A DNA stretch of 64,000 bases from Neospora caninum Liverpool (Eukaryota; Apicomplexa; Conoidasida; Eucoccidiorida; Sarcocystidae). Both the position numbers and the translations under genes were made by a program. The DNA is taken from assembly GCF_000208865.1 (NCBI RefSeq), contig NC_018396.1, forward strand, positions 682,001-746,000, read 5' to 3'. The notes below the pieces were generated by a model. It saw only the letters and a program-made list of their open reading frames with translations, had not been told where the DNA came from and searched no databases. Below, piece after piece: positions 53,869 to 64,000 of this stretch. The stretch's first letter is position 1. Each line of letters opens with the position of its first letter.

Positions 53869-56800
53869 ATGATGGGGGCTGCAAGAGACACCATAGACAT
53901 GGGCGGCGCGCCTCTCCCTGCGTTCCCTATCGCCTACTACGGTGAGTTGTTTCCACAGCGGAGAGACGAAGGTAGTTTTTTTCTGAACGAGAATCTCCCT
54001 TTTCGTCCGTTCCAGCGATCTTCATATGTACTCGGGCAGGGTGACTGGGAGAACAAGAGAACATATGAGAACTGGGGAACTACAGAGAGACGGTTCCGTC
54101 TCCGATGATGAGACGTGTCCTCGTGTTTTGGGCCTCCCGTTCTTCTGAATTGTGTTGAACAGTTGCTCTACCGCATGTCTAACGTCCCTCTGTTCGTTCT
54201 CCGTTGTCTGTTTCCCGCGTCTCTACCTCTGGGGTCGCTTCTCGTTTCCCGGCCTCGATCAGTGGCGTCGCTCAGTGGGCCTCAGCCGCTCCGTCTCTTC
54301 ATTCAGGGTGCGCCTGCGTCCTTGTCGGGCGTTTCGGCTCGGGAGAGTCACCGCGCACTCTTACCTTGTCCTTTCACACGAATGCGCGGCCTTGCGTTCT
54401 CTTTCCGTGTCTCCGCTTTTCTTCCTTCCAGGGCCGTGCCGTCTATCCTCAGACTCTGTGTGCCTGCTTCTCGCGGTGGCGACATTCCAGTCTTGGGCTT
54501 TCTAGCCTCGTGTGTGCCGAGCATCTCTCCGTCTCGCTTGGCTCTGTTTTTCGCTGCAGATGACCAGCACCTCTTCCCCTCGCTGCGGCCCCAAATCGAG
54601 GCGCGGCTGCCTCTGGAGGCGGTATCCATCCGGTGTCCCCTGTCCCCAAACGTCCCCCTCCAGTGCAGTGGTCTGCGACTCGAACTTCTGCCCCACCATG
54701 AGCCGCGCTTCGAAGGGCTCCTGCCACCGGCTTCCGGCGGCTCTTCTTACTCGGCTTCGTCTCTTTCTGCCTCCTCGGTGGCGATGAAGGCTGCCTTCGC
54801 CTCCATCGCTGGGGTCGCCGCCCACGTCCCCATTGGCGGCGGGGGCGCGACCACGGTCGGAGTAGCAGGGCCAGACGCCGCGAGCGGCGGTGCCTCAGGG
54901 ACAGGGGCGAGTGGAGCCACGGCTTCTCAGCGGCCTGCACATGGAACGCATGCTGACCGTCCTTTCATCTACTTGCAGATTTTGCACCTAGAGGGAATGG
55001 AAGACTACAAAACCCATCATAGAAGGTGATCCCCGACAGATACACCTATACCTATACAACCATAGGGATCGCGACAGAACACGCGGTTTAAGAGGGGGAT
55101 CGACCTTGACTGTGTATCCACATTCAGGTATTTGTCACAATCCATCTGTCTAGATCTCCAGATAGATGCGTACGTACACGCTGCTAAATCCTGTTCTTTA
55201 CCGAAAGACACCACGCGTCCCGAGGGAGGATGGACGCGTGACGTTCGCCCCGACAAGAGACACAGGAACATCGGCACAGCGTAACTCGTTTCTCCGTTGA
55301 TCAGATGCAGGGGGTTTGCAACCCGTGCACGGTCAAAATGGAGGGTCGACTGCGAGTCGCGTGTCTGTTCGTTTGCAGCTGGCCGCATTTTTACCTCTTT
55401 TTTCGCCCCACGTCTCTGTTGAAACTGTGTGGCTTCTTCGCGCTGTCCCCCCTCCTTTGTGTCGCCCTCTGCCTCCCCATGGCCGCTGCGGGTCCGTCTT
55501 GCCTCTCGGCGTTGCCTTTCTTCCGCTCACTCGCCGACTCCTGCACTCCTGTCCTGTCGGTTCCAGAATGTTGAAGGCCTGGGTGGACAGCCTGACAGAG
55601 CAACACGAGGAGTGGCTAGTGCTCTATGTGACGCCGTTCACGGAGAGCGAGTCGCAGAACAAGTCGTTCAAGAAGATGCTGGATAAACTGCGGAGTGATT
55701 TGAACACCCAGGGATCCCGAAGCAAAGAAAGGTTTCTTCGTCTCCCCACAGATGCAACTGGCAAATTTGCAAACAATCCGGCCTTCTTAGATCTTTGGAA
55801 TGTAAGGGAAGTGCCGCTCTCCTCCCGTCGCCCCTGGAGCGTCTCGCCCCTCCTCGTCTGCCTCCGCGCCTGGCGGCATGCATCTGAATGCGTGGGTCTG
55901 TACCTCTCACACTGTGTAGGGGTCAAACCTAACTTAGTTCTTTGTGCTCATTTGCAATGGGTGTTTCGTTAGATGTGGACGCATGCGTTGATCCGTAGTA
56001 TCTGGACTTTCCAGCACGCATTTGGCATCCACTGTTCTGTGGAGACTCCTGGGTGGTTCCCTGTCTCTAGGTATACGTACGCTCTGTACCTGTATCTACC
56101 GTACACATGTTGTGCGAAACTGTCCCCGTGGAAATGTAGGAAGGTAGCTATGCAGCTTGCGATGTGGACTTCTGCTTGTTCCGTGCTTGTCCCCACTTGC
56201 TCCCCGTCTCGGGTTTGCCTTTGCGCTCTCCGTTTCCCGCAGACTTTCATGGTTCGCCTCAAAGAAACTTTGGTGGCGGCCATTGAGACGCGGTACATTC
56301 AGTTAGAGGACGACATTCAGCGCCACAGCCAAATGTCTGAACCGCGTTTCTGCCCTCTCTTCGTCGCGAAAGAGAATCTGGCGCTCCTCCATGAACGCTG
56401 CAACCGCCTGGAGGTACGAGAGACTGGAGACGACACGGGAAAAAGAGAGCTTCCGCTCTGCTGTCACCGACCGCCGTTTCCTCCCCGTATAAATCCCGAA
56501 AGACCCCACAAAATCCCTTTGAAAAAACTGGAGCAGCTATTCGATCCGTTCGCCTTTGTGTCTCCGTCTGTCGCCTTCCCCCCTGACACGCCTACCGCCA
56601 TTTCTACATGTGTATATGTATACATATGTACGTGTATACATACGTACATGTATGTTATCACAGCACGTTTGTGCTTCCCTCGCGTGCGGCAGAATCTGCG
56701 TGATGCCTGAGACGCAGGGGGTGGCACGCGCCTCTCGGCATTTTTCGCAGACCCTAAAAGCCGTTGCTTTTCTGTCGAATTCTACGTGGAACCCTTTCTG

Positions 56801-59800
56801 TGGTGGCGCCTTCAGGATGCCTTGGCCGTGTACGATACGATGGACCTTGGCAGCACGACTCGCCACAGCTCGGCGGTGGACATTAAGCAGTGCCACAGCC
56901 TGTTTATTTCGTTCGGATTCGACACTCCCAAGGACGAGGTCCCTCTGTTTTTCGACTCTGGCCGACTCCGGCGCCTCCAGCAGCGCGTCCGAGAGGATAC
57001 AATTTCCTACGTCCAGTTTCGGCAATATTTGTTTGCGAAGCAGGCCGATCTGCTCGTTCGCTTGCGGCGAGGTAGGCCGGAGAAGAAACGAGAGAGATTC
57101 CGCGAAGACGCGCAGACGCGCGGCAGCGCGCCCCGAGGCGCAACGTCGCCAGAGCGACCCCGCAGTTCGGCTGCCGCCGCTGCGTCCCAGGCGCCCCAGG
57201 TGGACTCTCGCTGCGTTTTTCCGCTTCGGTTGGGTCCGCCCTGGAGACACTATGACGCAGAGAGGGAGACAGCCACACCAAAGTACAGGGGAGAGGGTGG
57301 GGAAAGTGTGTGTCTTCATGGAGGCGGCGGAAACGTCGATCGCCTGTTCGCCAGACATGCGGGTGTACGCCCGGTCGCCCCGGGAGAAAAAGCAGTGAAG
57401 GCGTATTCGGTCGCGTCCTCTTCTGCTGGCCTCTACCCAGGTGCCTCGCTTCTCCATTTTGATCCCGACCCCTTCCAATCCGTAGCTTTTGCTCGTCTAG
57501 ACATGCCTGCTTGTTTCGTCGACGCGCGCTGTGTCTCTGCGTTTCCCCAGTTGAAGAGATGAGCGCTCGAGGCGTCGAGATGACCTCGTCCCTGCACAAG
57601 GAAATTGTCGCGGAAGGCTTCGCCGTCGCCGGCCATGTATGGGCCTTCCTCGCGTGTGTCAACCTCGCGCACTTCATCGTCACCAAGGTGAGCTCTCTTG
57701 CCAACGGCGGAGGCTCCGCGTTTCCCCGGCGCATGCAACGCTCTCGTGTGCCCTGCTGATCCCCTGACCTCTGGCCCGCCGGGCTGGCCTCGCTTCTCTT
57801 CTGCCCCTGGAGCTCTTCGCGCCTGCATGTGCTCCGCGGCTGCCAGGTCCCGGCTCCGCGCCGGTGCCGCCGCGATATGTTTAAAAGTGTCCCAGCAGGA
57901 CGACTTCCCCGTGTCGGATTGGTTCATCCCTTTGGCTCGTACGCGCTTCGCCGACGCATGCACAGACGTTCGGAGGTCCGGCGCGCGCTGTCCAGGTTTC
58001 TGTATCCGACCGCGTGTCCCTTAGTCCACTCGACCCTATCTCAAAAAAGGCCAGTTTTCCAGTGGACATTTGTGTCTTTCCGTCAAGTAACCTTTCGTAG
58101 ACCTGGTGGCAGGCCTTGTGTGGGGCCCATCGCCGGAGATGTGCATCTGCATGTGCGCTCACTCGTTGCGTTTTCGCCTTGTTCTGCCTCGTTCCGAACG
58201 GTGGGCGGTGCGCCTGCTGTGGTTTGTGCTGCCCTCTCGACCGCGGGGGTTTTCCTCTGTGTCACGCGCGGCGCCGTCGTGTGCATTTCCTTCTCTGCTC
58301 GCAGTGCGTTGCCTCCCCGGCGTGCTCCTCGACTGTGTCGAGCGAGGGCCCCTCCCGGGCCTCTTCGCATCCCAGCGCCAGCCGGTCGCCTCGAGCGTCC
58401 ACGTCGGGCAGCGCGAGCAGTGCCCTGCTTCATCTCAAGCGTCCGGGGTTTGCCGTCACCCGCACGCTTCATCGCCTGACGCCGCCTCAGTTTTCGTTGT
58501 CGCCCACGCGGCGACAGCAGACTCAGCGGGTGTCGTCTCAGGAAGCGGCGGGGGGCAAAGCCGCTCTGTCGTCTCCGCCTTCCCCGGCACTCGCCGGCGC
58601 GACAACTCGGCGGTCCGGCGATGGAGCCCCGGGAGACTCCGGCCTTGACGCGCCACGAGGACAGGAGGCGGGGCTGGGGCAGGGTTCCGCCGGGACAGTC
58701 CCGGCGTCGCATGCCCGAAGCGCGGCGCACTTGTACGCGTATGGAGCCCAGCAACTGCAGCGGCTCATCGCGTGGAGAGAGAGGGCGGGGTGGAGTCTCC
58801 CACTGTTGGATTTTCCGCTGGCGGCGTCGACGGAAGACAGTTTGGGCCGCGGTGAGAGCACGGGCTGCCGCGAGGTGGGAGCGAACTGTCGGTCGCGAGG
58901 GCCTTTTCCCGGAGACTTCTTAGAGGGCGAAGCCAGGCCCCAGGAAGCTGAGACAGGCAGAAACAAAGTGCAGCGAGAATTGGACACGCAACAGGAAGCG
59001 GAAGACGATGCCTCTTCGTGTCGAGACACGCGGCCGTTGCGGCTCGCCTCCGCTGTTTTAAGAGAAGGAGAGAAGACCTCGGAGGAAGCAGGCGATGGCG
59101 CGTCCCAGCGAGACGGCCGGCGCTTTGCGAGAAGCGCCAGCAGCCCGTGCGCAGGGGTCGGGACGCCCAGGGCACCAGAAGAAGACGGGCCGGGTGTAGC
59201 TCTGGCGTCTTCTTTCTCTCTCCCGTGGTGGTTTTGCTCCAAGTCTGAGCTGCGCGAGGAGCTGCAACGCCGCTCGGATGCCGAAGAACTCCTCGTGCAT
59301 GTTTTCGTGTTGGCAGGGCAACAGTATGTGAATTGCGGATATTTCAGACATGCTGCACTTCTTCAGTTCAAACTCGCGTCAGCCCATTTCAAGAGACGCG
59401 ACCTCGAGGAGTGCCGGAAGGCCCTTGCCAAAATGCTCCCGTTATTCGTCAAGGAGCCCTGGACGGCGGTAAGAGGAAGAATGCTACAGTCTTGTGCGAT
59501 ATAGATCTTCGTCTACGTACGGTTTCGAGCGTTTTTCTTTTTTTTTCAGTCTAGCCTGCCATCGGCTTTTCGGTTCGTTTCCGGTCTGCGTGATCACCGA
59601 GGGCACATGCAAGCGCGTGGCGACGGAGTTTTGGTTCCCGTTCGTTCGGTTCTGCCTCACTGGTTTTCTTTCCCTGTTTTGTGACTGCGGTTTCTGCTCC
59701 GCTGCATCTGCAGTTGTGGGTTCAGTGCCAGCAGCTGATGGCGGAAGCTGACCGATGTCTCGGCGACGCCGATTCGCTCTCTTCTTCCTATTTCCTTTCG

Positions 59801-62800
59801 AACGTCAACGCTGTCCCTCACCCTTCCTTCTCCTGGCGTCTTCGCCACGCGTCCAAATCTTCAGCCACTTCAGTCAGCGGGGTCGCGGTTCGAGGCCCGC
59901 ATGCGCCGAGCGGGGAAGAAGAGACGCCTGAAGAGGGCGAAGGAGACAGCGGTGTGAAGTCGCAGCGCAGACTGCGCGGTGTTCCCTTTTCTGGCACCGA
60001 GACGCAGCCCCTTCTCCCCCCTCAACTCTATCTGCAACGCTTTGTTTCCCTTGCGCAAAAACAGACAGACTTTCAGGACATAAACATCGACGACGGAGAC
60101 GAGCTGGAGCGTCCGTCTTTCTCTTCGCATGAGGCGCTAGGCGTGGAGTCGCGGAGAGACGGGGTCCGACCGCAGCCCTACCCTCTGGGTCCTCCGACAG
60201 GCGCTGGCTCTTCCTCGGGCCCCAACTCCCCGTCTTCGTCTCTTGAAACAATGAAAGACGCCAAAGAGAGCGGAACAAATGCCGGCTTGGAGAGACGAAA
60301 CGTCTCCCGCAGGCTAACTCGGTCCGCGACTTTCATGGCGACCGCGTGGCTGGGGCCCGACGTTCCTTCGCTGCTCAAAAAAGAGGGACAGATCTACATC
60401 CGAGCAGCCCCAAACTTGTACTGCTGGGGGGCGCTGAAGCCCGCCCTTGTTGGCCTGCGGAGTGCCAGCGAGAGGGAGAAGGTTTGCGGAATGCGCCCGG
60501 CTCTTTCGCTCGCCTCCATCCCTCAGGTAAGGAGGCGAAACGCGGAAGATAGACAGGACACTTGTAGGAATACCATCATCGCCAAAGCTGAACATTATGC
60601 GCGTGTATCAACCTCTAGACCGACCGGGCGACAGGAGACAGCAACAGCAGCCGAGACGCAAAAAAGCGAAGCAGACCGAACAGTGGGGAGAGAAAACGAA
60701 ACACGGGAGACAAAGGCACGCGGACGAGAGAGAACACGAAAAAGCAGGCACGTTCAGACATCCACCGACGCCTCTCTCTCTCTCTATATATATATATATC
60801 TTGTGTCTCAAGAGAGATGCACGTACCTGAACGTGCGCCTATGGGGCGCTTTGGTGTTTCGCGTGTGTTGTGTCTTTCAGGCGGGGCATTTGGAGGCGTT
60901 CCTCTCTTCCCCTCAGGGACTCGTCGTGCCCTACGGCCCCGATGACACTCCGTGCACAGTGCCCTTTGTGACGCCGACGGCGGCGACGAGCACGCACCGC
61001 GCTCATGGCCTTTCTTCCGGGGCGTCTGGGGGTTTTTCTGCTGCTCCCAATCCTTTCGCGGCAGTTCTGAAGGCTTCTCTGGACGGGCGCACCGTCGGGC
61101 CTTACAACGCTTTCCATCCGACACCGGGCCACCTCGTTCGCGGCGCGGACGGTGAGGTGAGAGGGGTGAGGGCTGGTGGAGAGTCCGCATACTCGGCGAA
61201 CACGCCTTCTTCGGCCTTGCTGCCGTACTACATGAATGGCGGCAGGTCGTCGGGGGGGAGCGGGGTGGGCTCTCTCTACGGGGCGTCGCACAGTTTGCGC
61301 CCGTCCTTTTTCCCCAGACAAGGACCCGACACACTTTCGACGGGGGTTCTCTCTGGCAGCTCGGTCAGGGGCGGAGCCGCGGGGTCCGTTGCATCGCAGG
61401 CTGGGGGCCTTTTGGGGAGTGTCGACCAAGAGCTTCTCGAGCAGGCCGTGCTCCGACAGCTTGTCGACCTTATTCCGCTCTACCGACTCCCGTGCCACCC
61501 GGAGTTGGAGCCGCAGAACGCGTGTCTCCTCGCCTATGCGACGACGCTCGAAAGGGTCAAACCAAAGTCCACGGCTCAGCTGCTCGGCCAGCTCCAGCAA
61601 CACCGGCTGCTGCCTGTCTTCTCCCCTTCAGGCGGCGCCTCGTCAGCCGCAGCAGGCGCAGCAGCCGCAGGCGGCAGGGCGACGAGGGAGAGGGACGGAT
61701 GGACCGAGCGAGAGCCCGGCTTTGACGGGGCCTCCGCGCCGGCGGGGGGACGGGCGACAGGCCAACCAGACCTGGACCGTGGGCGCGGGCGTCCAGCGCC
61801 ACAAGCCGATCCGGGGGAGAGACGGGTTCCCTTGCAGCCTGGAAGCGAGGAGCGCAAGTCGAAGCCTCTCGAGCACGAGGTCGAGGGAGAAGTCGGGAGA
61901 GGGCCTCACACGGGACGGGAGACTGAGGAGATCGAACGCAGCGGCCAGACACCTGCAGGTAGGAATGCGACGCAAAGCGATGACTCAGAAAGGGAGACAG
62001 GAGAGGCCGCAAGGGGGAAGCATTCAGACGTGTCGCTTCTTCCTAATGGTGGGGGGGCAACGCCACAGACTGTCACTGCAGAGGAAGGAGAGGAAGAGAG
62101 CCAGCGCTGCGAGCAGGGGGAATGGGGGCAGCAGATGCTTCTCTCGAGGCGGCGAGGCTCGCTTCCCGGGCCTTCCACATCGGAAGAAGGCGCGTCCGCA
62201 GGCCCGTCGAGGAACCCTGGGAGCGGCGCCGCTGCTTCCGTCGCCAGTGCGCAGACTCTCCCAGCGGGCGCAGCTTCGGCGAGAGCAGGCACAGCAAGAT
62301 CTTCGCAGGGCGACGCCACCTCCACAGGAGACCTCTCCAGTGGGGCGAGTTCGGTTCGGTCTTCTGTCTTGAGTGAGCCGAGCTCGGGGGCAGTCTCGGA
62401 CCGTGGTGGAGCCTCACATCTGTCTCCAGGGGTTCGGGTGCCGGCGGGGCGAGAGGCGCCCAGTCCGGGAGCGAGTCAGAAAGATCCGGCGCCAGAGCCA
62501 GAACGTGGCCGCGAGGAGACACACCGCGTCCCCGTCTCTTCCTCGTCAAGTGGAGACCTTTCCGTTCAGTTCCGGGTCTACGGGCGCGGCCCCCCAGACA
62601 GTTACGGGAGGGACGAACGGTCTCCGAAGGTGGGCAGTGCATACCGGAGCGAACCCGGGCCGAGAGCGCAGCGGGAGGCCGTGCTCGCGGGAGGCTCGGG
62701 AGCGCTGGAGACACGTGCCCAGACAGCCCCAGACAGCGCGAAGCCGTCAAGCCTGCGGACGCGCCCGCAGCCTCTGCGGGAATCCGAAATGGCGACCAGT

Positions 62801-64000
62801 GCGAGTTCAGCCGCTTCTCCACATTACCGTTCTTCTCGAGCGCTGTCTGTGCTCCAGATGGGGAGCCTCCAAGCCGCAGTCCCCAGTCTGTCTGTGAGCC
62901 TAGGGCAGTGCGTGGAACTTCGGCTCCACATCCACTCCAGTTTAGTCGGCCCGGTTGAGGCCGATGCAGTTGTTCTTCGTCTCTCCCAGTTGCCGTGTGC
63001 CGATTTCGCTTCGGGCGCAGGAGGCAGTCTGGGGAAGCACGCCCCGAGCGGCCCAGGATCTGTCGGGGGGTCACCCTCGGCAGCTGCGGGACTCTTTGGC
63101 GTGGGGGCGTCGCGCCCACACCTGGAGGAGACACATCGCCAAGCGACCTCGGTCTGGCTCGTGGTTGGGGCCTCGCTGGGCGCCGAGACGACGGCCTGTT
63201 CCCGAGACGCGGTTGCGCAGCGGCCATGGGAGGCGGAAGACCAGGCGCAAAGGCACTCACGTCAGGTCGGAAAGAAGGCGGCGCGGCTGAAGCTGCAGCC
63301 CGGCATGAACTCTCTCTCACTCTTCTGGAGCAGTCGCTCCCAGGGGGTCTTCGTGCTGGAGCAAGTGTGTGTGGTTGTGGGGGCTGTTGTTCTCGTCCAG
63401 TGGGCCGGAGAGCTGCCGGCGCCTGGCATGCTCGACGAGGTGCGTCAGGCAATGCAAGACATTCTGCTTGTCTCTCTCGAACCGGGCGGGGCGACGGGGC
63501 GAGGGCGAGACCCCAGCGACTCGGACGACGAGACAGGAAGGTCGGCGGCACTGACGAGAGGAACCAGGTTATCTTCTTTCTCGTCTTTCTCTGGCAGCGT
63601 TGCAAGCTCCTTGGCCGGCACGAAAACGCACAGAATCGCTCCTGCAGCCCTCAGTGGGGTGAAGGCGGCTCTCCTCGACGCAGCCGCTGAAGGCTTGTCA
63701 GGCGAACAAGTGGAGAACCTGAAGGACGAAGGCGAGGGTTCCCACTGCCACACCGCCCAGGAAAGGAATCCAACTCCGGTGGCGGCAGAATCTGCCGCGG
63801 TAGCACTCTCAGGGCGCCATCGACGGGTGTCCCGTCGGTTCCCTAATCCCTTTTTCGCCTTTGCCGACTGGGGCAGCGCGCCCGCCGCCCTCGCCTTTGA
63901 AGACCGGATGGCCCCGCAGACGCCGGCCTGCCTTCTCCCGGGCTACACGCCGTGTGGGGCAACTCTCATTCACTCAGACGCCCCTCTTGAACGCATGCTG
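53869..64000 (+). CDS. TRAPPC10: TRAPPC10/TRS130-type TRAPP II subunit (3' end beyond window)
   Basis: TRAPP II acts at the Golgi as a tether and Rab exchange factor; TRAPPC10 is a large scaffold subunit. Exons: 53869-53941, 54560-55025, 55567-55801, 56243-56413, 56816-57071, 57551-57687, 58305-59468, 59714-60526, and 60881 onward, open to the last base (at least 2,145 codons). Every junction agrees in phase. Matches to human TRAPPC10 run in order: DDQHLFPSL (25-33), LKAWVDSLTEQHEEWLVLYV (exon 3), PRFCPLFVAKENLALLHE (exon 4) continuing as DALAVYDTMD (exon 5), FRQYLFAKQADLLV (exon 5), then tetratricopeptide-like helices in exon 7 (ALLQFKLASAHFKRRDLEEC). Exon 9 contains LKLQPGMNSLSLFW and GVFVLEQVCVVVGAVVLVQ, the beta-sandwich segment. 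Exons 7-9 carry long Ser/Gly/Arg-rich insertions absent from human. The N-terminal ATG is the first of two adjacent ones. Confidence 0.87.
60785..60799. repeat. Short (TA)n tract in TRAPPC10 intron 8
   Basis: A brief alternating A/T run, following a CT run, about 80 bases upstream of the exon 9 acceptor at 60880. The CT run just before it may contribute to the polypyrimidine signal. Confidence 0.85.

Noticed and set aside
62073..63605. 510-codon minus-strand open frame
   Set aside because: It is antisense to the last TRAPPC10 exon, whose frame is supported by homology; the GC-rich codon pattern leaves the opposite strand open.
1..64000. CRISPR array, bacterial operon, or prophage
   Set aside because: Splice sites, intron structure and eukaryotic families throughout; tandem repeats here are direct adjacent units without spacers.
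1..64000. tRNA, rRNA or other structured RNA genes
   Set aside because: Nothing resembling a tRNA cloverleaf, rRNA core or snRNA was recognised by eye; a covariance-model scan would settle this.

Overview
The window is nuclear DNA of a coccidian apicomplexan (family Sarcocystidae), most probably Neospora caninum or a very close relative. Reasons: intron-rich genes with GT/GC...AG splice sites and long pyrimidine tracts; Arg/Glu/Ser-rich low-complexity insertions inside conserved proteins; many (TA)n and GATA microsatellites; and a dense-granule GRA2 gene that is clearly GRA2 but differs from the T. gondii protein as I remember it. The species call rests on memory of GRA2 sequences and needs a database search. 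A run of exactly 100 N (6563-6662) is an assembly gap. The exon models below are my own reading of homology, phase and splice sites; every junction was checked for phase, and the exceptions are stated.

Layout. 1-2755: no coding sequence seen, probably intron or 3' flank of the first gene. 2756-7278 (-): ALG2, a lipid-linked-oligosaccharide mannosyltransferase; eight exons seen, 3' end not found. 7279-8733: divergent intergenic region. 8734-31486 (+): a 28-exon gene for a TMEM94/ERMA-like degenerate P-type ATPase, about 3,850 codons, with two exons whose frames do not close. 31487-34195: microsatellite-rich intergenic DNA. 34196-36580 (+): single-exon DNMT2-type tRNA cytosine-5 methyltransferase. 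38466-41019 (-): EB1 microtubule plus-end-binding protein, three exons, convergent with DNMT2. 44993-46186 (-): candidate secreted Ala/Lys-rich protein with the same two-exon plan as GRA2. 47889-48764 (-): GRA2, with two AGAGACG heptamers upstream. 48765-53868: gene-poor, with a 271-bp tandem duplication and repeats that match the GRA2 3' flank. 53869 to beyond 64000 (+): TRAPPC10/TRS130, nine exons in the window.

Most genes are unrelated housekeeping functions: N-glycan precursor assembly and an ER-type membrane pump relative, tRNA methylation, microtubule ends, and Golgi tethering. The exception is the 43-52 kb stretch. It holds the two secreted-protein genes and lineage-specific repeats, and it lacks the strong purine/pyrimidine strand bias of the flanks. 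The points most worth follow-up are the TMEM94-like protein with altered catalytic motifs, the candidate GRA2-like neighbour, the GRA2-linked repeats, and a DNMT2 lacking the Cys of its CFT motif.
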